Assembly (NCBI GenBank): GCA_946186205.1
Contig: CAMHMH010000003.1
Coordinates: 62,001-126,000, forward strand
Reading direction: 5' to 3'
DNA from: an uncultured Fretibacterium sp.
Lineage (GTDB): Bacteria > Synergistota > Synergistia > Synergistales > Aminobacteriaceae
Length of the DNA stretch: 64,000 nt
The position numbers were made by a program, and so were the translations under genes. Below are positions 24,659-33,968 of the stretch, one piece after another. Position 1 is the first letter of the stretch, and every line of letters starts with the position of its first letter. The notes under the pieces are model-generated. The model ran no database searches. It was not told where the DNA came from and was given only the letters and a program-made list of their open reading frames with translations.

Positions 24659-26830
24659 TTAAGCCTTCTTCTTAGCGGGTGCTTTTGCCGGAAGTGCTTT
24701 GCGTGAAGATCCGCTCTTCTTTGTTGATCCCTCGTCCTCAATGTGGAACTGTGAAAGTGCTTCCGTAATGCTCTCAACAAGCCCGGTCTGATCAACTGCT
24801 CCCGTTGCGGCCCTCTCTGCGATTAACGCGGTCTCGTCCATGTCGTTCTTGATGCTTTCGAGGTTCTCAAGAATTTCTGTCGTTGCCTTCGTTACGTTGT
24901 CGATTCCGGCGGCTATCTCACGGCTTGAGGCTGCCTGCTCCTGTGCGACTGCGGCGATGTTCTGTATACGGTCATTCGCTTTGTCGATCTGCCCGATTGC
25001 CTCCGCTAATGAGTCCTGCGCTCCGTTTGCTTTCTCTGTCGTCTCGTCAAGAAGGACTGCTGTTTCATCGCTTGATGTCTTTGTCTCTCTCACACTGAGC
25101 TGTAATGACTCGATAAGTCCCCGGACGTTTTCAGCGGCGCGGCTTGAATCTTCTGCGAGTTTGCGTACTGACTCTGCGACAACTGCGAATCCTCTTCCTG
25201 CTTCACCGGCTCTTGCTGCCTCGATTGCGGCGTTCAGGGCAAGAAGGTTCGTCTGATCTGCTATCGATGTGATTTCGCCAATGAACTCGGAAATCTTGTT
25301 TGAGTTTTCTACAAGCTCCTGTAACTTTTCTCCGCTTTCTTTCGTCTTCTTCTGAAGAATTACGATGTTTGCTATTGCCTCTTTAACCGTGTCTACTGCG
25401 TTTCCTGTTACGGTTGTCATGTTGGAGATGAACTCCGCGCAGTCTGTTGCGGCCTGTGCGCTTGTCATTGAGGCGGCTGACATTTCCTCTGTTCCTGCGT
25501 TTGACTCCTGAAGTGATGAAGCGTTGCCCTCCATGAGCTTGACGACATTGGCGACGTTTGAGCGCACGTTGTTGGCGTATTCTGTGTTCTTTGTCGCGTC
25601 TTCCTTCATGTTCGCTGATGTTTCATGACTCTGAATCGCAAGCCCGCGAATATCCCCGATTGCTGTGCTGAGTGAAGCAAACATTTCCGACAGAGCATCG
25701 CCCAAGTTGCCGAGTTCGTCTCTTCCCTCGTAATTGAAATCATTGCGGGTAATTGCCATTTCACCGTTGCTTGCTTCCTTGCAGAGGTCAACAACACGCC
25801 CGAGAGGAGTCGAGATTGATTTAGCGATATACAGAGCAATACCGATGCCCAATATGATAGCAACAGCCGCCAGCGAAATAACAAGTGTCATTGTGCTTCC
25901 GAGCGAGTCATTAACTCCCTGCGACAGGCTGACGATTCTGCTTGTGCCTGCGTCCGTGATTTTGTTTGTTATGTTCACGAGGTTGAGGCCGTCGCCAAGC
26001 AAAGCCGTGAACATTGGTTCAGTCTGCGTAAAGGAGTTAAGAACGTCATTGAAGCCGTTTTTCAGTGTCGTGAATGTCCCGCGCCCGGCCGTCATAAGGT
26101 CTCTGATTTCCTTCAGCGTTGAGCTTTCGTAGAATCTGTTGTACATGTTCTCGCCGTTCACAAGCTGCTGAACGATGTCATTCATCATCTTTGCGTCCCT
26201 TGTGTTGAGCGCGACCGCGTAATTTCTCGCTGTTACTGCGAATGCTGTCATGAGGGACTCGGCCTGCCTTATGCGGTTGACGTATGTCTCCATGCTCGTG
26301 CCTTCAAGATTTGTCTTGAGCTGGCTTAATGTTACCTGATACTGCATGTCGATAACGCTCGTAAGAAGCTCTATCATCTTGTCGATTTCCTTGTTGAGCG
26401 TGGCTGAGACTGTGCGCTTTGTGCGAATCATCTGGTATACCTTGCTTGCTGTGGAGTTGGCGTTGCGTAAAATCCGCTCCATTTCCGGAAGGTTTTCGGA
26501 CAAAGTTACGAGTGAAGAATCCTGCGCGTACATCTGCTTCCCGCTGTCTATGAGCGTTTGAAGCCCGGACAAGAAATTACTCAGCCTGTCTATGTCCTCG
26601 TCGCTTTCCGAGAACTTCAAATCCCTTACACATGCACGTATCCAGCTTATCTGGTTTGTGAGCTTTACAGCAAGTGTTACCGTAGTGTCAACGACTTTCT
26701 GAAGATAGGCAACATCTGACTGAACCGTTGAGATGCTCGTCCACGAAAAGAACACCGCAACGCCGAAAAGCGCAAGGACAATCCCGAATCCTATTGTGAG
26801 CTTGCCCGTAATCTTGAAATTGTTTAACAT
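24659..26830 (-). CDS. Methyl-accepting chemotaxis protein
   Basis: Transmembrane chemoreceptor of 723 residues. TM1 is at about 8-30, a long helical periplasmic sensor (probably a bimodular helical bundle) spans about 31-315, and TM2 is at about 320-342. A HAMP domain follows ([19 protein letters not shown]). The signalling hairpin tip is [19 protein letters not shown], then [19 protein letters not shown]. The C-terminus is Lys/Ala/Pro-rich (KAPAKKKA), with no NWETF-like pentapeptide. It would relay a ligand signal to CheW/CheA, which are not in the window; flagellar genes are. The start has AGGAGAG upstream. Confidence 0.95.
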   Translation of the reverse strand: MLNNFKITGKLTIGFGIVLALFGVAVFFSWTSISTVQSDVAYLQKVVDTTVTLAVKLTNQISWIRACVRDLKFSESDEDIDRLSNFLSGLQTLIDSGKQMYAQDSSLVTLSENLPEMERILRNANSTASKVYQMIRTKRTVSATLNKEIDKMIELLTSVIDMQYQVTLSQLKTNLEGTSMETYVNRIRQAESLMTAFAVTARNYAVALNTRDAKMMNDIVQQLVNGENMYNRFYESSTLKEIRDLMTAGRGTFTTLKNGFNDVLNSFTQTEPMFTALLGDGLNLVNITNKITDAGTSRIVSLSQGVNDSLGSTMTLVISLAAVAIILGIGIALYIAKSISTPLGRVVDLCKEASNGEMAITRNDFNYEGRDELGNLGDALSEMFASLSTAIGDIRGLAIQSHETSANMKEDATKNTEYANNVRSNVANVVKLMEGNASSLQESNAGTEEMSAASMTSAQAATDCAEFISNMTTVTGNAVDTVKEAIANIVILQKKTKESGEKLQELVENSNKISEFIGEITSIADQTNLLALNAAIEAARAGEAGRGFAVVAESVRKLAEDSSRAAENVRGLIESLQLSVRETKTSSDETAVLLDETTEKANGAQDSLAEAIGQIDKANDRIQNIAAVAQEQAASSREIAAGIDNVTKATTEILENLESIKNDMDETALIAERAATGAVDQTGLVESITEALSQFHIEDEGSTKKSGSSRKALPAKAPAKKKA

Positions 26831-26902
26831 GAAAATTATTCTCTCCTAAATGAAAATTTTTGTGATATGAAAACGGAAAACTTTTAGCGCGACTGTGTAG
26901 CA

Positions 26903-27469
26903 TTATCCTTCAGGGGCGATCCCCTCCTTAGCCATGAGCCACGAGAGAGCCGCAAAAGTCTTCGAGTCCCGTATTTTTCCCTCACGTATCATTTTCGGTA
27001 CGTCGGACAGCTTCACTTCAGCGACTGATACATTCTCGTCATCGTCCTGAGGAAGTGCCGAACGTGTGAGTCCTTCAGCAAGATATAGCGTGAACAATTC
27101 CGTGCAGAATCCCGGCGAGGCGTAAAACTCCCCTATGCGGTAAAGTTTCGAGGCTTTCACGTTCAGTTCCTCCTGCATCTCGCGTTCGGCTGCCTGTGCT
27201 GAGTCTTCTCCCGGTTCGATTAATCCGGCACATATTTCGAGAGTCTCTTCATGGACGGCGTAACGGTATTGCTTCACAAGAAGTACTGTCTTTTTGTCTG
27301 TGAAAGCTATCATACCTACGGCGGGTTTGTGTTCGACAACTTCGCGCGTTGCGAGTCGGCCTGACGGTAAAGAAACTTCATCACATCGGACACTCAAAAT
27401 TTTTCCGTCAAAGATTCGGTTTTCTTTTACGCAGACTTCTTCAATGTTGGATTTCATATTTTCCGGCAT
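26903..27469 (-). CDS. NUDIX hydrolase, ADP-ribose pyrophosphatase type
   Basis: A cytoplasmic hydrolase of about 188 residues, probably cleaving ADP-ribose to AMP and ribose-5-phosphate. The NUDIX box is visible: GLIEPGEDSAQAAEREMQEE, a good fit to Gx5Ex7REUxEExGU with N for G near the end. The region before it (VVEHKPAVGMIAFTD, LVKQYRYAVHEETLEICAG) is typical of the ADPRase subfamily. An upstream start at 27529 overlaps the fmt stop, but its SD is too close. The ATG at 27469 gives the usual family N-terminus. It is last in def-fmt-nudix. Confidence 0.87.
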   Translation of the reverse strand: MPENMKSNIEEVCVKENRIFDGKILSVRCDEVSLPSGRLATREVVEHKPAVGMIAFTDKKTVLLVKQYRYAVHEETLEICAGLIEPGEDSAQAAEREMQEELNVKASKLYRIGEFYASPGFCTELFTLYLAEGLTRSALPQDDDENVSVAEVKLSDVPKMIREGKIRDSKTFAALSWLMAKEGIAPEG

Positions 27470-27525
27470 AAGAACACCTGCCCTTTTCTGTTTTCTGTGA
27501 GTTTCCGTAATTATAGCGCATATCC

Positions 27526-28440
27526 TCAAACTTTACACAGTTGCAGAACATCGCCCGCCTTGAGTCTGAGTCCCGCTGACCATTCGCGCCCCGTCATCTT
27601 TCGTTTGCCCTCGCTCTGCACTTCTTGAAGCTCGACTCCTGAATCACTGCACATGATTACGGGATTGCCTTCAGCGTTCACGACATGGCCGCATTCGCCC
27701 GACATATCACGCCTCACACAAGCACGCCAGATCTTGACTCGTTTGCCCGAAATCACCGCGTAAGCTCCGCCCGACATATCAAGAGCGCGTACAGTGTTCA
27801 CGAATCGTAACGCCGAGTCCGTGAATGACACTTCAAACTCTGACTTGTCGATTTTGTTTGCGTATGTCGAAAGTGAGTCATCCTGCACAGAAAATTTCAG
27901 CGGTTCATTTCTCAGACTCTCAAAAGCGATTCGGCTTCCAATTTCTGAGAGCCTCAAATACAAATCGGAAGCATTGTCCGACGTTGCTATGTCGATTTCT
28001 GACTGTGCGAGAATTTCCCCCGCGTCCATTTTCGCAGCAAGACGGAACACGGTAACGCCAGTATGATTCTTCCCGTCAAGCAAAGCACGCTGTATAGGTG
28101 CCGCCCCTCTGTATTCAGGAAGCAATGAAGGGTGAATGTTGAGACAAAGCTGGGACAAAAACGGCTCGCGGATTATCTGCCCGAAGTCAACCACAAAAAT
28201 CACTCCGGGATTCTCAGCTTCAAGCGCGGTGATTAGCTCCTCATTCTGTGACAGCTTTCCCGTTCTTGTTACGTTGAGTCCGAGTCCGTTCGCTTTGAGT
28301 TCTACTGCTGAGGGATTCTCCTTGTTGTTACGTCCTGAGCGAGTCGGATTGCCTGTGATGATTCGGGTGAAAGTGAGTCCCCTCTTCGTGAGTCCTTCAA
28401 GGCATAATGAAGCGAATTGCCCGGTGCCTATGAACCACAT
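27526..28440 (-). CDS. fmt: Methionyl-tRNA formyltransferase
   Basis: The 304-residue enzyme formylates initiator Met-tRNA using 10-formyl-tetrahydrofolate. The catalytic signature NIHPSLLPEYRGAAPIQRAL and the later TGVTVFRL...MDAGEILAQ are intact, and the C-terminal OB-like domain is present. The N-terminus MWFIGTGQFA is slightly short but complete. Its ATG overlaps the def stop (TGATG) and follows GGGAGG. Coupling with deformylase is the classic bacterial arrangement. Confidence 0.95.
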   Translation of the reverse strand: MWFIGTGQFASLCLEGLTKRGLTFTRIITGNPTRSGRNNKENPSAVELKANGLGLNVTRTGKLSQNEELITALEAENPGVIFVVDFGQIIREPFLSQLCLNIHPSLLPEYRGAAPIQRALLDGKNHTGVTVFRLAAKMDAGEILAQSEIDIATSDNASDLYLRLSEIGSRIAFESLRNEPLKFSVQDDSLSTYANKIDKSEFEVSFTDSALRFVNTVRALDMSGGAYAVISGKRVKIWRACVRRDMSGECGHVVNAEGNPVIMCSDSGVELQEVQSEGKRKMTGREWSAGLRLKAGDVLQLCKV

Positions 28441-28952
28441 CAGAAATGGCCTCCCGTGTGTTTGCTGACTTTCTTCTTGATTGCGTTGCGCTTGAGGTTC
28501 GACAGGTAATCAATGAATAATTTTCCTGAAAGGTGATCCATTTCGTGAAGGAACGCACGCGCCGTGAATCCCTCGACTTCATATGTTACTGTTTCGCCGT
28601 TGAGGTCTTTCGACTCAATCTTGACCCATTGAGGCCGGACGACATTCGCATATATTCCCGGGAAACTCAAGCAGCCCTCTTCACCTTCCTGAATGCCTTT
28701 CTGATCGATTACTTTCGGATTGATTAGAACGTAGCTTTTGCCTTCATATTCAACAACAGCAATTTTCTTCAGCACTCCGACTTGAGGCGCGGCGAGTCCG
28801 ACTCCATCGTGGACTCTCATTGACGAAAACAAATCTTTCACGAACTTTGCGAGGTCATCATCAAAAACTGTAACAGGCTCAGAAATTTTTTTCAGCACCG
28901 GGTCAGGGTACTTCTTAATTTCGAGAATGCCTGATAATGATTCAGCACTCAA
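28440..28952 (-). CDS. def: Peptide deformylase
   Basis: The 170-residue metalloenzyme removes N-formyl groups from new proteins. All three motifs are present: GVGLAAPQVG, EEGCLSFPG and HEMDHL, with metal ligands Cys and the two His, and catalytic Glu. TTG at 28952 is the start, with AAAGGAG 11 bases upstream. It is the first gene of def-fmt-nudix. Confidence 0.95.
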   Translation of the reverse strand: MSAESLSGILEIKKYPDPVLKKISEPVTVFDDDLAKFVKDLFSSMRVHDGVGLAAPQVGVLKKIAVVEYEGKSYVLINPKVIDQKGIQEGEEGCLSFPGIYANVVRPQWVKIESKDLNGETVTYEVEGFTARAFLHEMDHLSGKLFIDYLSNLKRNAIKKKVSKHTGGHF

Positions 28953-29021
28953 AATATTTCACTCTCCTTTGGGATTTATGAGTCAATTTTATTTGATAAG
29001 GGTTAATAGTCAATTCACGCG

Positions 29022-29051
29022 GTTGATTATCACTGACCTATAAAATATAAT
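29022..29051 (+). promoter_or_regulatory. ctsR-clpC promoter with overlapping CtsR-like operator
   Basis: TTGATT (29023-29028) and TATAAT (29046-29051) are 17 bases apart, the best-spaced promoter in the window. On the opposite strand 29022-29038 reads GGTCAGTGATAATCAAC, a degenerate version of the CtsR heptad repeat, covering the -35. AGTCAAT at 28981 and GGTTAATAGTCAAT at 29001-29014 are further half-site-like heptads. Autorepression by CtsR is inferred. Confidence 0.6.
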
Positions 29052-29082
29052 TCACACTCAGCGCGTAAGGAGTTGAATCACA

Positions 29083-29547
29083 ATGAACTTATCAAAAGAC
29101 ATCGAGGAATATATTTTAGGACTGCTTAACGTTGAGGAAGGAAATTTTATCAGCCTCAGAAGGAAAGACCTTGCGGAAAGGTTTGAATGTGTTCCGAGTC
29201 AGATCAATTATGTTTTGCGCAGCAGGTTCACACCTGAGCAGGGTTATTTGATTGAGAGCAGGAGAGGTGAGCACGGCTACATAAAAATCTTCCGTATAAC
29301 TTGCGAGAATACAAAACAGAAAGTAGAGCACCTGAACGAAATAATAGGGGACGCAATGACTCTCAGCGAGGCAAGAAGACTCCTTGAAGCATTGCAGGAA
29401 AGAGAATTTATCACAGCGAGAGAGCGTTTATTGATTGAGGTTGCATTGAGGCACATAACAAGCGCGGTGCAGTATGAGAAAGAAGAATATATGTATGAGG
29501 ACATAGCAGACTTATTGCGGAACATGCTATGCGGTATAGTGGGATAA
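29083..29547 (+). CDS. ctsR: Transcriptional repressor CtsR
   Basis: The 154-residue heat-shock repressor of clp genes. The N-terminal winged helix is recognisable: LRRKDLAERFECVPSQINYV and RFTPEQGYLIESRRGEHGYIKI, including the conserved glycine-rich wing that senses heat. The helical C-terminal domain follows. AAGGAG precedes the ATG. The next gene is clpC, 19 bases on. McsA and McsB, which sit between ctsR and clpC in Bacillus and mark and inactivate CtsR, are absent here. Confidence 0.95.
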   Translation: MNLSKDIEEYILGLLNVEEGNFISLRRKDLAERFECVPSQINYVLRSRFTPEQGYLIESRRGEHGYIKIFRITCENTKQKVEHLNEIIGDAMTLSEARRLLEALQEREFITARERLLIEVALRHITSAVQYEKEEYMYEDIADLLRNMLCGIVG

Positions 29548-29566
29548 AGAGAGAAGGTAAAAATTC

Positions 29567-32035
29567 ATGTGGCAGTTTTACACGGAGAGGGCAAAGAGAG
29601 TCGTTCAGCTAGCGCATCAGGAAGCCGCGAACATGGGTCATACAATGGTAGAGCCTGAGCACCTGCTTATAGCATTACTGACGGAGGGAGGCGGGACAGC
29701 TTGTCAGGCACTTGCGGAGTTAGGAGTCGACCCGGAGAATTTAGCGGCTCACATCCGGGATCTTATCGGAAAATCTCAGGACATTTTATCGAAACCCGTT
29801 GACCTTCCTATGAGCCAGAGAATGAAGCGCGCAATAGATCTATCAATGGTGAAAGCTCGCGAGATGGGCGTGAATTATGTTGACACTGAGCATATTTTGC
29901 TTGGGATTCTTGCTGATGACTCAGGATTGGCCGTTCAGCAGTTCAGGGTGATGGGTCTGACTCCTACAGCGGTTCAAAAGCAGGTCAATGAGATTCTAGC
30001 AAGCACAGCAGGAAACAAAGTATCATCATCAAACGTAGACTCAAGCACGAAACGCAAAGCAAAAGTTAAGACTCCTACGCTTGATCATCTCGGTGTAGAT
30101 TTGACCGAACGAGCAAAGAACGGAGAACTTGACCCCGTAATAGGCCGCGAGAAAGAAATACGCAGGCTCATGCAGGTACTTTGCAGACGAACGAAAAGCA
30201 ATCCCGTATTAATCGGTGATCCTGGAGTCGGAAAAACAGCGGTTGTTGAGGGACTCGCACGCCTCATAGTTTCAGGAACAGTCCCGGAGCCATTGAGGGA
30301 GAAACGAATCGTACAGCTCAACATGGGGACGCTAGTAGCAGGAACGAAATACCGCGGGGAATTTGAAGAGAGACTCCGACGAATCGTTAAGGAACTGACT
30401 GACAGCAAAGGGGAAGTGATTCTTTTTGTTGACGAAGTTCATACGATAATCGGCGCGGGAAATGCTGAAGGCTCAACGGACGCTGCGAACATTCTCAAGC
30501 CGGAATTGTCGCGGGGCGCGTTTCAGCTCATAGGCGCAACGACTCAGGACGAGTACCGAAAGCACGTAGAGAGGGACGCGGCATTAGAGCGGAGATTTCA
30601 GCCCGTTCAGGTTGATGAGCCTCCTGTTGATGACGCTGTGAAAATCCTTCAGGGACTCAAGGACAGGTACGAGCATCACCACAACGTAATGTACACTGAG
30701 GACGCAATAAACGCCGCCGCTAATCTTGCCTCGCGCTACATTCAGGACAGATTTTTGCCGGACAAGGGTATAGATCTCATTGACGAGGCAGGAGCAAGGA
30801 CCCGCCTTCTTGGTCTTGAGCCTCCCGAATATATTCACGACATTGAACGCAGGCTTGAAGATGTTCAGCGCAAGAAAGAAGAAGCCGTTTTGTCTGAGCA
30901 GTACGAGCTTGCGACGGAGTTACGCGACAGGGAGCGCAGGATTTCGGATGAGCTTGACCGCGCCAAAAGAGAGTGGCAGATGAACCGCAAGAACATCAAG
31001 CACCGAATCACAGCTGATGACATCGCAGCAGTTGTAGCGGAGCAGACCGGGATTCCCGTGAAGCAGCTGACGGAAGCAGAAACGACTCGCCTTCTCAAAA
31101 TGGAGGAAGAAATCTCGAAACGCTTAATCGGTCAGGCTGAAGCAGTGAGCGCGGTATCAAGAGCTATTCGCAGAGCACGGACAGGACTCAGAGATCCCCG
31201 CCGGCCTATAGGGAGTTTTCTCTTCATGGGGCCAACAGGAGTCGGCAAAACGGAATTGGCCCGGTGCCTTGCGCGGTTCATGTTCGGACGTGATGACGCT
31301 ATGATTCGAATCGACATGAGCGAGTTTATGGAACGTCATGAAGTCTCAAAACTTGTCGGCGCACCTCCCGGCTACGTAGGCCATGAATCCGGCGGGAAAT
31401 TGACGGAGGCTGTCAGGCGCAAACCGTACAGCGTTGTTTTGTTTGACGAAATCGAGAAGGCTCACCCGGATGTCTTCAACATTCTGTTACAGGTACTTGA
31501 TGACGGGAAATTGACTGACGGTCAGGGACGCAAGGTAGATTTCCGCAACACCGTGATAATCATGACAAGCAACGTCGGAGCAAAGGAAGCACAGCGGGGC
31601 AACTCATTGGGCTTTGGACTTAACGCAGAGACTCAGACCGAGCGAGACTGGGAACGGACAAAGAGCATAATACTTGAGGAGGCAAATAAACTTTTCCGCC
31701 CCGAATTTCTGAACCGCATTGATGAAATGGCAGTCTTCAAACCGTTGTCGCGTGATAACCTTCTGCGAATCATTGACACAATGCTTGATGACTTGTCAAC
31801 GAGGCTCGACACGAAGGGAGTCAAAATCAACGTTGCTGATGACGTGAAAGCAAAGATACTTGAGAAAGGCTACAAGCCCAAGTACGGAGCGCGTCCCTTA
31901 AGGAGAGCTATACAGTCAATGCTTGAGGATAAATTGTCGGACTTCATGCTGTCGGGCAAAGTCCCTGAAGGTGAGTCGACAATCAGCGTCAATCTTGAGG
32001 GTGAAGAATTAACTTGCGAGCTTCAAGAGGCATAA
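29567..32035 (+). CDS. clpC: ATP-dependent Clp protease ATPase subunit ClpC
   Basis: The 822-residue AAA+ unfoldase that supplies ClpP. Order: two Clp_N repeats (1-150), first ATPase domain with GDPGVGKT near 217 and VDEVHTIIGAG, UVR-type middle coiled coil (YELATELRDRERRISDE), second ATPase domain with GPTGVGKTE near 555, and a C-terminal D2-small domain. The middle domain and length identify ClpC rather than ClpA, B or E. It is co-transcribed with ctsR. Confidence 0.96.
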   Translation: MWQFYTERAKRVVQLAHQEAANMGHTMVEPEHLLIALLTEGGGTACQALAELGVDPENLAAHIRDLIGKSQDILSKPVDLPMSQRMKRAIDLSMVKAREMGVNYVDTEHILLGILADDSGLAVQQFRVMGLTPTAVQKQVNEILASTAGNKVSSSNVDSSTKRKAKVKTPTLDHLGVDLTERAKNGELDPVIGREKEIRRLMQVLCRRTKSNPVLIGDPGVGKTAVVEGLARLIVSGTVPEPLREKRIVQLNMGTLVAGTKYRGEFEERLRRIVKELTDSKGEVILFVDEVHTIIGAGNAEGSTDAANILKPELSRGAFQLIGATTQDEYRKHVERDAALERRFQPVQVDEPPVDDAVKILQGLKDRYEHHHNVMYTEDAINAAANLASRYIQDRFLPDKGIDLIDEAGARTRLLGLEPPEYIHDIERRLEDVQRKKEEAVLSEQYELATELRDRERRISDELDRAKREWQMNRKNIKHRITADDIAAVVAEQTGIPVKQLTEAETTRLLKMEEEISKRLIGQAEAVSAVSRAIRRARTGLRDPRRPIGSFLFMGPTGVGKTELARCLARFMFGRDDAMIRIDMSEFMERHEVSKLVGAPPGYVGHESGGKLTEAVRRKPYSVVLFDEIEKAHPDVFNILLQVLDDGKLTDGQGRKVDFRNTVIIMTSNVGAKEAQRGNSLGFGLNAETQTERDWERTKSIILEEANKLFRPEFLNRIDEMAVFKPLSRDNLLRIIDTMLDDLSTRLDTKGVKINVADDVKAKILEKGYKPKYGARPLRRAIQSMLEDKLSDFMLSGKVPEGESTISVNLEGEELTCELQEA

Positions 32036-32685
32036 CAGCGAGGGCATTCCGCGACTCCATTCCCGTAATGGCAGGCTATATAGTCTTGGGGATGGGGTTC
32101 GGGATTCTCCTTAGCGCGAAAGGTTACGGCGTTCTGTGGGCAGTCGCGGCGGGGATAATCATTTACTCCGGGACAATGCAGTTTGCTGCGGCTGAAATGT
32201 TCACGGGCGGGGCGGCTCTCGCTGAAGCGGCAATGACTGCGGCCATGATGGGAGCGAGGCACATATTTTACGGCCTCACGATGTCCGAACGCTACAAGAA
32301 CATTCACGGACTCAAGAAAGCCTACATGATTTTTTCTCTGACTGATGAAACGTATTCGCTTGTCTGTGAGTCTGATGATGAGGATTATTGCTTCCTTGTC
32401 TCACTCTTTGATCATATCTACTGGATAACGGGCGGGGTCATCGGCTCATTGCTGGGAGAAATTCTGACGTTTGACTCACGCGGGATTGATTTTGCGCTGA
32501 CTGCTTTATTCGTGAGCATATGTACAGAGCAATGGCTGAACGCTGAGAATCATTTGCCGGCAATAATCGGATTCAGTGCAAGTATTTTGTGCCTCGTGAT
32601 TTTCGGCGCGGGCAATTTCCTCATTCCGTCAATGATTTCTGTTACGGTTATGCTTTTCGTGATGAGGGGGAGAATTGATGTTTGA
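32014..32685 (+). CDS. azlC: Branched-chain amino acid exporter, large subunit AzlC
   Basis: A 223-residue inner-membrane protein with several hydrophobic helices and the AzlC signatures SIPVMAGYIVLGMGFGIL, SGTMQFAAAEM and GARHIFYGL. AzlCD exports branched-chain amino acids or analogues. TTG at 32014 overlaps the clpC end by 22 bases, with GAGGGTGAAG upstream; ATG at 32068 is the alternative. In Bacillus azlCD expression responds to amino-acid regulators, and codY lies in this window, but I see no clear CodY box here. Confidence 0.9.
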   Translation: MRASRGITARAFRDSIPVMAGYIVLGMGFGILLSAKGYGVLWAVAAGIIIYSGTMQFAAAEMFTGGAALAEAAMTAAMMGARHIFYGLTMSERYKNIHGLKKAYMIFSLTDETYSLVCESDDEDYCFLVSLFDHIYWITGGVIGSLLGEILTFDSRGIDFALTALFVSICTEQWLNAENHLPAIIGFSASILCLVIFGAGNFLIPSMISVTVMLFVMRGRIDV

Positions 32686-33001
32686 TGTTCACGCGGGGTA
32701 TATCGTGATAATTTCGGGAGCTGTTACGGCGTTTATGCGATTCCTTCCGTTTGTTGCGTTCAGAAAGTCGAGGCCGGATTTCATTCTGTATCTTGGGCGC
32801 GTTCTTCCTCCTGCTGTGATGGCTATGCTTGCGGTTTACTGTTTGAGAGGGACGGAGATTTTCACAGGCTCGCACGGAATCCCGGAGGCCGCTGCGTGTC
32901 TTGCCGTTGTGATTTTGCACGTGTGGAAGCGTAATACACTCATCAGCATTACGGCAGGGACATTGATATACATGATGATGATTCAATTCCTGTTCGCGTA
33001 A
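32678..33001 (+). CDS. azlD: Branched-chain amino acid exporter, small subunit AzlD
   Basis: A 107-residue membrane protein with about four hydrophobic segments and the typical AzlD start (AGYIVIISGAVTAFMRFLPF). It overlaps azlC by eight bases. The ATG at 32678 is favoured over TTG at 32675 because of the GAGGGGGAG upstream. It forms the transporter with AzlC. Confidence 0.9.
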   Translation: MFDVHAGYIVIISGAVTAFMRFLPFVAFRKSRPDFILYLGRVLPPAVMAMLAVYCLRGTEIFTGSHGIPEAAACLAVVILHVWKRNTLISITAGTLIYMMMIQFLFA

Positions 33002-33008
33002 AAACGAG

Positions 33009-33041
33009 TCCCCCGGCCATGAAAAGCCAGGGGATTTTTTT
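33009..33041 (+). terminator. Terminator of ctsR-clpC-azlCD
   Basis: TCCCCCGGC and GCCAGGGGA form a stem with one bulge, then seven T, eight bases after azlD. Confidence 0.85.
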
Positions 33042-33053
33042 GCTGACTTGCTG

Positions 33054-33761
33054 CTACTTTTTCCCCGCAAACAAGCACTTCATAGAAGCAATTGTGATAT
33101 TCTCAACGACTTTCATCACAGGCCCGCCCTGATATTCACGGTATATTCTGTAGTTCACTGCCGCTATATAGTCTCCGTTCGGGTCATTCGTTCGGTAGAG
33201 TCTCGGCTCGCTCCTCGTTTGAAGATACGTAACATCATGAGCCGGGATAATCTCAGTCCTTTCTTCCGGTATTGTTATCGTCTCAATGATTCGCCCGCGG
33301 TGATCTCTCTTCTCTATCGTCCTGTACTCCGTGTAAGTCCTCGTTGTTTCGGGCACATGCTCAGTAACAAATTCCTGCGTGATTTCTGCCGTAATGAATG
33401 CCGTATAGCCCATCTCATTCGCCCACTTGAAGAACTCGCGCCCGGTTGGCGAAACGTTATCACCGTGAATGAACTTCATATCCTCAACCACAGACGAGAC
33501 ATCCTTAACGAGCAATTTGCTTCTCTTCCCGAATGCCGCGCGTATACCTTCATTCGTCCAGCCAAAGAAATCTGCCCTCAGTTGTTTTTGCGGCATTAGC
33601 TGATTGCCTGCCTTGAGTGTGAAATCCGGGGGCATCACAAAAATTTTCTTCAGCCCGCCGAAATCGACTCCCGGTTCCTGCCATATATCAATATCGCTCG
33701 CCATTGACGGAACACTAAAGGCTATCACGAAAATTAACGCCAAGAATTTTTTTGCCGACAT
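33054..33761 (-). CDS. Exported protein of unknown function
   Basis: The 235-residue product has a signal peptide (cleavage after PSMA near 22). The mature part begins SDIDIWQEPGVDFGGLKKIFVMPPDF, the type of alpha/beta start seen in small envelope proteins that share an LPP20/GNA1162-like fold, but I cannot assign a family. The middle is rich in Thr, Glu and Arg (TRTYTEYRTIEKRDHRGRIIET). There is no cysteine at the cleavage site, so it is not a lipoprotein. AGGAGG precedes the ATG. It stands alone between the azlD terminator and tRNA-Cys. Confidence 0.7.
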   Translation of the reverse strand: MSAKKFLALIFVIAFSVPSMASDIDIWQEPGVDFGGLKKIFVMPPDFTLKAGNQLMPQKQLRADFFGWTNEGIRAAFGKRSKLLVKDVSSVVEDMKFIHGDNVSPTGREFFKWANEMGYTAFITAEITQEFVTEHVPETTRTYTEYRTIEKRDHRGRIIETITIPEERTEIIPAHDVTYLQTRSEPRLYRTNDPNGDYIAAVNYRIYREYQGGPVMKVVENITIASMKCLFAGKK

Positions 33762-33853
33762 GATTCTTACCTCCTGAAAATTTGCTGTTATTATACATAA
33801 GAAGGTTAGCTATTTATTTTGTGATTGGGAAATTTTTATTGTGAATGGATTTA

Positions 33854-33927
33854 TGGAGGCGGCACCCAGATTCGAACTGGGGGTAAAGGATTTGCAGTCC
33901 TCTGCCTTACCACTTGGCTATACCGCC
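33854..33927 (-). tRNA. tRNA-Cys (anticodon GCA)
   Basis: On the minus strand acceptor GGCGGTA pairs with TGCCGCC, anticodon loop CTGCAAA, T-arm GTTCGAATC, CCA encoded. Single gene. Confidence 0.95.
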
Positions 33928-33968
33928 CTGCAAACGAGAAATAATTTTAGTGATTAATCCCGCTTTCG

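Noticed and set aside
26831-26902. Sigma-28 promoter for the chemoreceptor gene
   Set aside because: AAAAGTTT is a fair -35, but the -10 (ATCACAAA at the right spacing) does not resemble GCCGATAA.
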